Shown: piece by piece, positions 45,335-52,136 of the stretch | Layout of the letters: every line of letters begins with the position of its first letter | Numbering within the stretch: position 1 is the stretch's first letter | From: an uncultured Flavobacteriaceae bacterium | GTDB taxonomy: Bacteria > Bacteroidota > Bacteroidia > Flavobacteriales > Flavobacteriaceae | Reading direction: 5' to 3' | Assembly (NCBI GenBank): GCA_947502495.1 | Contig: CANNAC010000011.1 | Location: 29,599 to 93,598 of the forward strand | Length of the DNA: 64,000 bases | Program-made: the position numbers and the translations under genes | Notes under the pieces: model-generated | Told to the model about the DNA's origin: nothing | What the model saw: the letters and a program-made list of their open reading frames with translations, nothing else | Database searches by the model: none

Positions 45335-46201
45335 ATGAAAAATGCAACGCTAAATTTTTTAGCACTATTCACTATTATATTATTTTCAACCAATACCATT
45401 GCACAAGAGGAAACTCTTGTTACCAAAAAATACACTGCCAACAATAAAGGAAAATTCTTTATAAGTTGGGGAGGAAACAGAGAAACTTTTTCTAAATCAG
45501 ATATTAGGTTTCAAGGGGAAGGTTACGACTTTACCATTCATGATGCTTCTGCAAAAGACAAACCTAAAGGTTGGCATATTGACTATATAAATCCGACAAG
45601 GATGACCATTCCGCAAACCAATATAAAGGTTGGTTATTTCATTTCTGACAAATACAATATTGCATTTGGTGTAGACCACATGAAGTATGTAATGAAAGAA
45701 GATTTGACCAAGAATGTTAGTGGGTATATAGATCTTCCTTTAGACGAAGAAGGAAGTATTTTTAATCAAGAGTTTACTGGAGATCCTTATTTTGTTTCTG
45801 AAGATTTTTTACAATTTGAACACACCAATGGTTTAAATTATGTGTATTTAGAATTAAATAGATTCGATGATATTTCTTCGCTATTAAAAATGAACAATAC
45901 CGATACCTTTCAAATAAATATAACCGAAGGTTTTGGCGCAGGAGTTCTATATCCAAAAACCAACACGACACTTTTACAAAAGGACAGATATGATGAGTTT
46001 CATATCGCTGGATATGGTGTTTCTTTAAATGTTGGACTAAACCTTACTTTCTTTAAATACTTCTTTATTGAAACCGATTTAAGAGGTGGTTTTATTAATA
46101 TGCCAGATATTAGAACAACCAGTAATACCAATGAAAAAGCATCACAACATTTCTGGTATTTACAACGTGTAATTTCTGTTGGAGGAAGATTTAGAATTTA
46201 A
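45335..46201 (+). CDS. predicted outer-membrane protein of unknown function
   Basis: This 288-residue protein has a signal peptide (1-24, ending TIAQ). The mature chain has alternating beta strands rich in aromatic residues (KFFISWGGNRETF, YNIAFGVDHMKYVM, NVGLNLTFFKYFF) and ends in GGRFRI, as beta-barrel proteins do. It may be a small barrel of 10-12 strands. It directly follows kdsA, and a role in LPS or envelope physiology is a guess from context only. Confidence 0.7.
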   Translation: MKNATLNFLALFTIILFSTNTIAQEETLVTKKYTANNKGKFFISWGGNRETFSKSDIRFQGEGYDFTIHDASAKDKPKGWHIDYINPTRMTIPQTNIKVGYFISDKYNIAFGVDHMKYVMKEDLTKNVSGYIDLPLDEEGSIFNQEFTGDPYFVSEDFLQFEHTNGLNYVYLELNRFDDISSLLKMNNTDTFQINITEGFGAGVLYPKTNTTLLQKDRYDEFHIAGYGVSLNVGLNLTFFKYFFIETDLRGGFINMPDIRTTSNTNEKASQHFWYLQRVISVGGRFRI

Positions 46202-46277
46202 TTATTAAACAGCTCCGTTTAAAAGTTTCCAAAACAAAGAAACAACGCTCCTCCTTCTATCAAGAATGAGGGGCTTC

Positions 46278-46664
46278 CTATTTATAAAAGCTTTTGTTTT
46301 TATTTTTATAGACCTCTTGAAGTATTTCTATAAAAACAGCATCCTCAATTTCTTCCAAGGTTTTATAGCGCAAGGACTTTACTAATTTCCGATTTTCACT
46401 AACCAAATATGCTTCATACTTTTTAGATAGATGTGCAGCATGCCAAAAACCTACATCTACAAATTCCTTTTTATGACTTGCATTTAAATAGCAAACAGGC
46501 TTGTTATTTATGTAGTAACACGGAATTCGCCATTTATATTTCAATTCTGCTTCAGGCAAGGTATGTTCTATAACTACTTGCAAATGCATTAATATAGAAC
46601 GATAGGGTTCGGGCTGATTGATTATGTAATTTTCTGCTGGATTCATCGATTTATTAGATTTCAT
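46278..46664 (-). CDS. DUF1801 domain protein
   Basis: These 128 residues show the DUF1801 (YdhG-like) pattern: NQPEPYRSILMHLQVVI, ELKYKWRIPCYYINNKPVCY and VDVGFWHAAHLS. The fold is small and cytoplasmic, and function is unknown. The ATG at 46664 is used here; an inner ATG at 46646 is also possible. It converges on the kdsA-linked gene. Confidence 0.82.
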   Translation of the reverse strand: MKSNKSMNPAENYIINQPEPYRSILMHLQVVIEHTLPEAELKYKWRIPCYYINNKPVCYLNASHKKEFVDVGFWHAAHLSKKYEAYLVSENRKLVKSLRYKTLEEIEDAVFIEILQEVYKNKNKSFYK

Positions 46665-46708
46665 AAAATTAACAAAAATTTATAAGCATACATTCAAAAA
46701 ATTTAACT

Positions 46709-46727
46709 TACTTTGTATTTCAAAGTA
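46709..46727. promoter_or_regulatory. palindromic operator TACTTTG-N5-CAAAGTA (copy 1)
   Basis: The 7-bp arms are perfect, with spacer TATTT, and end 7 bp before the start codon at 46735. The same arms and spacing recur at 48461, upstream of creD. The encoded winged-helix protein at 48148 is the natural candidate to bind it. The left arm overlaps the TTTG part of a -7-like box, consistent with repression. Confidence 0.75.
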
Positions 46728-46734
46728 CTTTTAT

Positions 46735-47343
46735 ATGGAAGCGAAAGATTATCTAAAAGACATCAGTGAGATAAAAAACCTAATGAATAAATCCTCGCGG
46801 TTTATTTCATTAAGTGGTTTATCTGGAATACTAGCAGGAGTCTACGCACTTATTGGTGCTGCTATTGCGTATTGGTTGGTAATGAATCATAGCTATGGAA
46901 CACTACTTTTAGATGGCTGGGTTTTTAAAACCTGCTTATTGATTTTAACATTAGTCGCTTTCTTTAGTATTACAACAGCAATATTTATAACCACTAGAAA
47001 AGCAAACAAAAACAACGAAAAAATCTGGGATGGTACTTCTAGACGTCTAATTCTTAACTTTTTAATTCCGCTTATTACTGGAGGACTTTATATACTAATT
47101 ATTTTAGCACAACAAAAATACGGTCAAGCAGGGGCCTTAATGCTCATTTTTTACGGACTTGCTTTAGTTAACGCATCGAAATATAGTATTGGAGATATTA
47201 GATATTTAGGAGTGATAGAAATAATTTTAGGTTTAATTTGCGCTTTATTACCAGGATATGGTTTTTTCCTTTGGGTTCTAGGATTTGGTGTATTACACAT
47301 TATTTACGGAACCATCATGTACATTAAATACGATAAGAAATGA
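46735..47343 (+). CDS. six-helix membrane protein, first gene of the creD-linked operon
   Basis: This 202-residue protein has a charged 22-residue N-terminus (DYLKDISEIKNLMNKSSRF) and then about six membrane helices to the end. It has no known motif. Proteins of this type recur in Bacteroidota next to a winged-helix regulator and CreD. The operator palindrome lies just before it, and its stop overlaps the next start by 4 bp, so the genes from here to the regulator form one operon. Confidence 0.75.
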   Translation: MEAKDYLKDISEIKNLMNKSSRFISLSGLSGILAGVYALIGAAIAYWLVMNHSYGTLLLDGWVFKTCLLILTLVAFFSITTAIFITTRKANKNNEKIWDGTSRRLILNFLIPLITGGLYILIILAQQKYGQAGALMLIFYGLALVNASKYSIGDIRYLGVIEIILGLICALLPGYGFFLWVLGFGVLHIIYGTIMYIKYDKK

Positions 47344-47660
47344 GTAAAGCAATAAAAATTGGGTTGATAGCAACGATACTAGTGTATGTACTTGGAGTAA
47401 CATATACGTACTATTCCAATCAAAAATTTAGTCAGCAATTTGAACGTTTTGATGTAGACAAAAACGGTACTATTGATACGAATGAAAAGTCTGTACAAGC
47501 AGAACTATACCTCAGCCAAATGGCGAAACGAAAAACAACAAACCAAGGAGTTATTATATTAATACCTGTTTCTATACTAATCGGTTTTATTTGTTTTGCA
47601 GTTGCTATTCTTTTTAATAAGATGAAAACAATTGATGATAATGAAATTAATTATCAATAG
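47340..47660 (+). CDS. small two-TM protein with an EF-hand-like loop
   Basis: These 106 residues have an N-terminal membrane helix (about 5-22), then a soluble loop with FDVDKNGTIDTNE (about 37-49), and a second helix (about 72-93). The loop matches the calcium-binding DxDxNGxIxxxE pattern of an EF-hand. A single loop between two helices would lie in the periplasm and may sense or bind Ca2+ (inference). It overlaps the preceding gene by 4 bp and directly adjoins the next. Confidence 0.72.
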   Translation: MSKAIKIGLIATILVYVLGVTYTYYSNQKFSQQFERFDVDKNGTIDTNEKSVQAELYLSQMAKRKTTNQGVIILIPVSILIGFICFAVAILFNKMKTIDDNEINYQ

Positions 47661-48116
47661 ATGAGCATTCTAATAATTCTGATTCTAGCACTTCCATCCT
47701 ACTTTGTATCGAAGTGGGTTTTAAAAAAGCTAAACCTTGGAACCGACAAAAACAGAAAATTAATAGCCCTAATTCCAGCTATATTTTTGAGTCCTATAAT
47801 TTATATCGGATTAATTTATTTATGGATATTTTCGGTTTCGTATTATCCTTCAAATGATTTTGATAAACAAGAATGGGAAACAAATATGGAGGAAAGATAT
47901 AAAATGTCTGAAGATATCATGGAAAGCAAAATATTAATCGGAAAAACGAAAGAAGAAATAACCGAATTATTAGGAAAAGATTTTTACTCCTACAACCAAA
48001 ATCACATTGCCTATGAAATTGGATTTGTCCCTGGACTTTTTAAGATGGATCCAGACGTATTAGACATCTATTTTGAAAATGGAAAAGTAACTAAAGTGGC
48101 CCAACACCAAACTTAA
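47661..48116 (+). CDS. membrane-anchored protein with SmpA/OmlA-like C-terminus
   Basis: This 151-residue protein starts at the base after the previous stop codon. Two hydrophobic segments (about 2-19 and 34-60) precede a soluble part with ILIGKTKEEITELLGKDF and VLDIYFENGKVTKV. That is the alternating GKTxxEVxxLLG...VxFxNGxV pattern of SmpA/OmlA (BamE-like) folds. Its role here is unknown; it is part of the same operon. Confidence 0.72.
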   Translation: MSILIILILALPSYFVSKWVLKKLNLGTDKNRKLIALIPAIFLSPIIYIGLIYLWIFSVSYYPSNDFDKQEWETNMEERYKMSEDIMESKILIGKTKEEITELLGKDFYSYNQNHIAYEIGFVPGLFKMDPDVLDIYFENGKVTKVAQHQT

Positions 48117-48125
48117 ATAAATAGA

Positions 48126-48143
48126 TTCCTGCCAACGCAGGAA
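48126..48143. repeat. short dispersed hairpin, copy 5 (TTCCTGC/GCAGGAA)
   Basis: TTCCTGC-CAAC-GCAGGAA is a perfect 7-bp stem placed 4 bp before the regulator start codon. This is the best preserved copy of the small hairpin family and may affect translation of the regulator. Confidence 0.75.
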
Positions 48144-48147
48144 ATGT

Positions 48148-48441
48148 ATGAGCATAATAACAAACATAAATAAAGCATTCGATCATCGCATTAGATTAGG
48201 CATCATGTCTATTTTAATGGTAAATGAGTATGCCGATTTTAAAATGCTCAAGGAGTTGTTAGACGTTACAGATGGTAACTTAGCTAGTCACACAAAAGCA
48301 TTGGAGAAAGATGCATATATAAGTGTAGAAAAACAATTTATTGGCCGAAAACCCAACACGCGATACGCAACCACAAAACTTGGTAGAGCAGCATTTAAAA
48401 AACATATCGAAGCACTTGAAAAATTAATACATAAACAATAA
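48148..48441 (+). CDS. winged-helix transcriptional regulator
   Basis: This 97-residue protein has a winged helix-turn-helix fold: LGIMSILMVNEYADFKMLKE, the recognition-helix region LLDVTDGNLASHTKALEK, and a wing with KPNTRYATTKLGRAAFKKH. It belongs to the ArsR/MarR-like group of small Bacteroidota regulators without effector domain. It is the last gene of the operon behind operator copy 1 and lies just before operator copy 2, so autoregulation together with control of creD is the likely circuit (inference). Confidence 0.85.
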   Translation: MSIITNINKAFDHRIRLGIMSILMVNEYADFKMLKELLDVTDGNLASHTKALEKDAYISVEKQFIGRKPNTRYATTKLGRAAFKKHIEALEKLIHKQ

Positions 48442-48460
48442 AACTATTTTTTTATCTATT

Positions 48461-48479
48461 TACTTTGAATTTCAAAGTA
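48461..48479. promoter_or_regulatory. palindromic operator TACTTTG-N5-CAAAGTA (copy 2)
   Basis: The arms and spacing are identical to those at 46709, here with spacer AATTT, ending 19 bp before the creD start codon. Between regulator and creD it is the only conspicuous element. Confidence 0.75.
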
Positions 48480-48498
48480 CTTTAAAAACACAATAACC

Positions 48499-49875
48499 AT
48501 GGAAGAAATACAAAAACAACACACAAACAAATTTGGCAACTGGATGAGAACATCCATTACAGCAAGAATGCTAATGATTGGTTTTTTAACCTTAGTCTTA
48601 TTAGTACCTTTATCTTTTATAGAAAGTTTAATAAAGGAACGCTCCTTCAGGCAACAAGATGTAGTAAGTGAAATAAACCAGAAATGGGGAAATGAGGTTT
48701 TAGTATACGGACCCATTTTAAAACTGCCTTACAAAACCTATAGCGAGACCAAAACGTATAACGAAAAGACAAAAACCTATTTTAAAGAAACTCAAACGCA
48801 TACCAATTACGCGTATATTTTTCCGGAAAAACTAGATACCAAAACAACTGTTCAATCTAAAACGCTAAACAGAGGCAACTTTGAATCTGCTGTATTTTCA
48901 ACCAATATGGATTTTTCAGGAAATTATATCCCTACAGATCTTTCCGAAAAAGGAATAAAAAAAGAAGACATTATATGGGACAAAGCAACCGTAATCATTA
49001 AAACTTCCAACCTAAAAGGAATTAAAAGTGAAATGCTTTTAAAACTAAACAGTAATACCTATTCCTTTCAAACCAATTTTAACGATACCGACAATAATAA
49101 TCATAATTATCTAGATGTTTTAGAATCTGGTTTTCTAAAAGAAGAGGATATTACCAAAACCGGAAACACCAATTTTAGTATCACTATGTCCTTTAATGGT
49201 AGTCAGCAAATAGAGCTAATACCAATAGGTAAAACAACCACTATGCGTATGACTTCTAATTGGGCAGACCCAAGTTTTATTGGTAACTATTTACCTAACG
49301 ACGAAACCAAAACCATTACCAAAGACGGTTTTCAAGCCGACTGGAAAGTACTGCATATCAACAGAGCATTCTCACAACAACACCTCAACAAAATACCAAA
49401 CCTCAACAGCTTTGCATTCGGAACCAAATTTATGGTCATGGTAGACGAGTATCAAAAATCTGAACGCTCGGCAAAATACGGGTTCTTAGTAATCGGTTTA
49501 ACCTTCCTTATATTCTTCCTCATCCAAACCATGAGCAAAATAAACATTCACCCATTTCAATATTTAATGATCGGTATTGCACTCACCATGTTTTACACTT
49601 TACTCGTTTCCATTTCCGAACACAGCAACTTTTTAAAAGCCTATCTCATCGCAGGAATTTCGGTAATCGCGCTCATCACGCTCTACTCGAAATCCATCCT
49701 AAAAACCTTTAAATTTCCATTATTTATCGGTTTATCACTAACCGCATTATACACCTTTATTTACGTAATCATTCAGTTAGAAAACTACGCGCTATTAGTT
49801 GGTAGCATTGGTTTATTCCTCATTCTTGCAACCGTAATGTTTGTATCTAGAAAAATAGATTGGACTAACGGATAA
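48499..49875 (+). CDS. creD: cell envelope integrity protein CreD
   Basis: This 458-residue inner-membrane protein has helix 1 at about 22-41 (ARMLMIGFLTLVLLVPLSFI), a large periplasmic beta-rich domain (about 45-310) with VLKLPY-type opening YGPILKLPYKTY, and then six C-terminal helices from about 325. This is the CreD/Inner membrane CreD family. In enterobacteria CreD belongs to the CreBC regulon and affects envelope stress and colicin tolerance. Here it is tied to a small winged-helix regulator instead of a two-component system. Confidence 0.92.
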   Translation: MEEIQKQHTNKFGNWMRTSITARMLMIGFLTLVLLVPLSFIESLIKERSFRQQDVVSEINQKWGNEVLVYGPILKLPYKTYSETKTYNEKTKTYFKETQTHTNYAYIFPEKLDTKTTVQSKTLNRGNFESAVFSTNMDFSGNYIPTDLSEKGIKKEDIIWDKATVIIKTSNLKGIKSEMLLKLNSNTYSFQTNFNDTDNNNHNYLDVLESGFLKEEDITKTGNTNFSITMSFNGSQQIELIPIGKTTTMRMTSNWADPSFIGNYLPNDETKTITKDGFQADWKVLHINRAFSQQHLNKIPNLNSFAFGTKFMVMVDEYQKSERSAKYGFLVIGLTFLIFFLIQTMSKINIHPFQYLMIGIALTMFYTLLVSISEHSNFLKAYLIAGISVIALITLYSKSILKTFKFPLFIGLSLTALYTFIYVIIQLENYALLVGSIGLFLILATVMFVSRKIDWTNG

Positions 49876-49917
49876 TGAATAATTAGGGCGTTACCCTCTT
49901 TCGCAAAAAGCTTCAGA

Positions 49918-49984
49918 GGGTCGGGCTTTACGTTATATCTTTTTCTCGTGCCTCAAAAAAGGATGCCACTGCAATCCCTAACGC
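49918..49984 (-). repeat. dispersed intergenic repeat, copy B (GCGTTAGGGATTG family)
   Basis: On the minus strand it opens with GCGTTAGGGATTGCAGTGG, goes through CATCCTTTTTTGAGG and CACGAGAAAAAG, and closes with AAAGCCCGACCC. The opening is identical to copy A for the first 13 bases. Confidence 0.75.
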
Positions 49985-50026
49985 AAATAGTAACAAACAG
50001 GAAGCTGCAGAACAAGGAAAACCTCC

Positions 50027-50085
50027 TCGTCTTCCGTTTTCAAAAGGAAAACGGAATCCACTCCTCCTTAAAGAAAGGAGGAGAA
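50027..50085. repeat. double-hairpin repeat unit 1
   Basis: TTCCGTTTTC pairs with the nearby GAAAACGGAA. Directly after, CTCCTCCTT pairs with AAGGAGGAG around an AAAGA loop. The order of two hairpins is like that of the unit at 50193. Confidence 0.6.
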
Positions 50086-50192
50086 TTAAAATTAGAAGTT
50101 CTATTTAAAATAGAAGTAAAATAAATACCATGTTCAATTCTAACAAAGAAGCAAATAGTACAGCAAAATCATGAACAAAGTAACAATCAAAA

Positions 50193-50242
50193 CACCTTCC
50201 CTTTTTTCAAGGGAAGGTGGATTTGATTTCAAAAAAGAAATC
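50193..50242. repeat. double-hairpin repeat unit 2
   Basis: CACCTTCCCTT pairs with AAGGGAAGGTG (11 bp, 5-nt loop), and GATTTC-AAAAAA-GAAATC follows at once. The unit then runs into GACGGAAGGGTC. Similar sequences are frequent between genes of flavobacteria. Confidence 0.7.
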
Positions 50243-50289
50243 AAAGACGGAAGGGTCAATCATAATATTTAACATCAGCAATTCAAATC

Positions 50290-50667
50290 ATGAAACTACA
50301 ATACAACAAAACCTACCTAATAGCTTCTATAATCCTTTTTATAGTAGAAGTCTTAATCGCAATCTTTTTAAAAGATGGATTTATACGCCATACTTTTGGC
50401 GACTATCTAGCAGTAATTCTACTCTATTGCATGTTTAAAAGCTGCATTACAACCAAACCCTTTTATATAGCAATTGTAGTTTTAATTATTTCTTACGGTA
50501 TCGAGTTTTTACAACTCACGAATTTTCTAGAAATGATAAACTTAGACAACAACAAACTAGCAAAAATTATTTTAGGAAGTACTTTTAGCTTTTCAGACCT
50601 AATAGCATACACACTAGGCTTTATTAGCATCCTTATTTTCGAATTCCAAACACAAAAACATGCATAA
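50290..50667 (+). CDS. DUF2809 membrane protein
   Basis: This 125-residue protein has four helices (about 8-25, 34-50, 58-75 and 98-118) and the family features FLKDGFIRHTFGDYLAVILLY and SYGIEFLQLTNFLE. DUF2809 is a small inner-membrane family without known function; in some bacteria it is linked to exopolysaccharide or VanZ-like proteins. Its end overlaps the following DUF1361 gene by 8 bp, so they form an operon. Confidence 0.85.
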   Translation: MKLQYNKTYLIASIILFIVEVLIAIFLKDGFIRHTFGDYLAVILLYCMFKSCITTKPFYIAIVVLIISYGIEFLQLTNFLEMINLDNNKLAKIILGSTFSFSDLIAYTLGFISILIFEFQTQKHA

Positions 50668-51325
50668 TTTGAAATCCGTTTTATTCAGCCAATACAAAGT
50701 CCTTGCGATACTAAGCGCCTCTATGTTTTTAAGCATATTCTTGCTCATGGTACGCATGAAAATCACACATACTTTTTTCTTCATATTCTTAATATGGAAT
50801 CTGTTTCTAGCCGTGATACCTTACGCAATAACCACTTATTTAAAAAGCAAAAAGAAAACCAACAAATGGTCACTTGCAATCTGGTTTGGCATTTGGTTAC
50901 TCTTTTTGCCAAATGCGCCTTATATTATTACCGATTTAATACATTTAAAAATAAGCGAGAACCCATACTTTTGGTTAGATGTCTTACTAATAACCTCTTT
51001 TGCGTATAATGGCTTAGTTCTTTTCTTTTTAAGCCTAGTAGATATAAAAGAAGTATTACAAATGCATCTAAGTAGCTCCAAAGTAACCTATCTTATTTAT
51101 GCGCTTTTTCCAATAACCGCTTTTGGTATTTACTTAGGTAGATTTTTAAGATATAATTCATGGGACATTATTCAACATCCTTCTGTACTTTTTAAAGATA
51201 TTTTAAACATGATTCTACTTCCAAATCAACATCTAGAAGTATGGCTATTCACAGCTACTTTTGGTAGTTTTCTAGCCATTAGTTTTAGCATGTTTCAAGT
51301 ATTTCAAAAAACAGAACAAAATTAA
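50660..51325 (+). CDS. DUF1361 membrane protein
   Basis: This 221-residue protein has about six helices and the family sequences WNLFLAVIPYAITTYLK, LLFLPNAPYIITDLIHL and GIYLGRFLRYNSWDII. The function is unknown. It is translationally coupled to the DUF2809 gene. Its last 4 bp overlap, tail to tail, with the SDR gene. Confidence 0.87.
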   Translation: MHNLKSVLFSQYKVLAILSASMFLSIFLLMVRMKITHTFFFIFLIWNLFLAVIPYAITTYLKSKKKTNKWSLAIWFGIWLLFLPNAPYIITDLIHLKISENPYFWLDVLLITSFAYNGLVLFFLSLVDIKEVLQMHLSSSKVTYLIYALFPITAFGIYLGRFLRYNSWDIIQHPSVLFKDILNMILLPNQHLEVWLFTATFGSFLAISFSMFQVFQKTEQN

Positions 51326-52104
51326 TCTTCTCTGTTCTTTTCTTGAAGTTTTCTAACAATAGAAGCTGCAACCTTTCTAGGAAGCAATCTTGGCAAGGTA
51401 GCCAGGAACTTATTAAAACCACCTGGAATAGCACACGCTTTTCCTTTAAGCATGGCTTTATAGCCATAAGCTGCGACTTCTTTTGCGCAAGCCATATTAA
51501 AGGTTATTTTATTGTCTTTGCTATCTTCTGAAACGGTTTCTTGAAAATGTGTTTTTGTTGGTCCGGGACATAAAGCCGTCACAGTAACTCCAGTTCCTTT
51601 TAATTCACAAGCAATAGCTTCAGAAAAAGAAAGCATATATCCTTTAGACGCATAATAAATAGACATTAATGGTCCGGGTTGAAATGCTGCCAACGAAGAC
51701 ATATTCAATATTTTACCAGATCCACGTTCTACCATACCTTCTAAAACCAGTTTGGTTAAATGTGTTGTGGTCATCACATGCACGTGTAACATGGCAGATT
51801 CTCGTTCCCAATTGGTTTCGGCAAAAGAACCAAACAATCCAAATCCAGCATTATTAATCAGCACATCTATTGGAGCGTTATCTATATCGTCCATTATTTC
51901 TTGTGCGATATTTGGAAGACTTAAATCTTTAGTTAGCGTGATTACTTCCACTTTAAAATCATGTTCCAATTCCGATTTAACTTTAGCGAGATTTGTTGCA
52001 TCTATATCGACTAAAACTAAACGATATGCATCTTTAGCTAATAAAAGTGTTAACTCATAACCTAATCCAGATGCAGCTCCAGTTATTAATGCTGTTTTTA
52101 TCAT
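51322..52104 (-). CDS. short-chain dehydrogenase/reductase
   Basis: This 260-residue SDR has the cofactor motif TGAASGLGYEL (about 8-18), NNAGFGLFG near 90, and the catalytic Ser and YYASKGYML in NMSSLAAFQPGPLMSIYYASK. The sequence resembles the DltE/YqjQ-like SDR group, often annotated simply as SDR oxidoreductase. NAD(P) use is expected; the substrate is not known. It stands 32 bp from the large repeat lipoprotein gene upstream and may be co-transcribed with it. Confidence 0.88.
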   Translation of the reverse strand: MIKTALITGAASGLGYELTLLLAKDAYRLVLVDIDATNLAKVKSELEHDFKVEVITLTKDLSLPNIAQEIMDDIDNAPIDVLINNAGFGLFGSFAETNWERESAMLHVHVMTTTHLTKLVLEGMVERGSGKILNMSSLAAFQPGPLMSIYYASKGYMLSFSEAIACELKGTGVTVTALCPGPTKTHFQETVSEDSKDNKITFNMACAKEVAAYGYKAMLKGKACAIPGGFNKFLATLPRLLPRKVAASIVRKLQEKNRED

Positions 52105-52136
52105 GATGGTTTCTAAATCTTAAATATTTTAATGTA

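Larger units (their letters stand above)
49876..50289. other. 414-bp intergenic region made of repeats
   Basis: There is no gene here. It contains the reverse-strand copy B of the GCGTTAGGGATTG repeat and two units that each form two consecutive hairpins (50027-50085 and 50193-50242). Reading frames across it are accidental. It separates creD from the DUF2809 gene. Confidence 0.7.

Noticed and set aside
50217..50438. 73-codon plus-strand frame before and inside the DUF2809 gene
   Set aside because: It starts in a hairpin repeat and runs out of frame over the better supported membrane protein gene.
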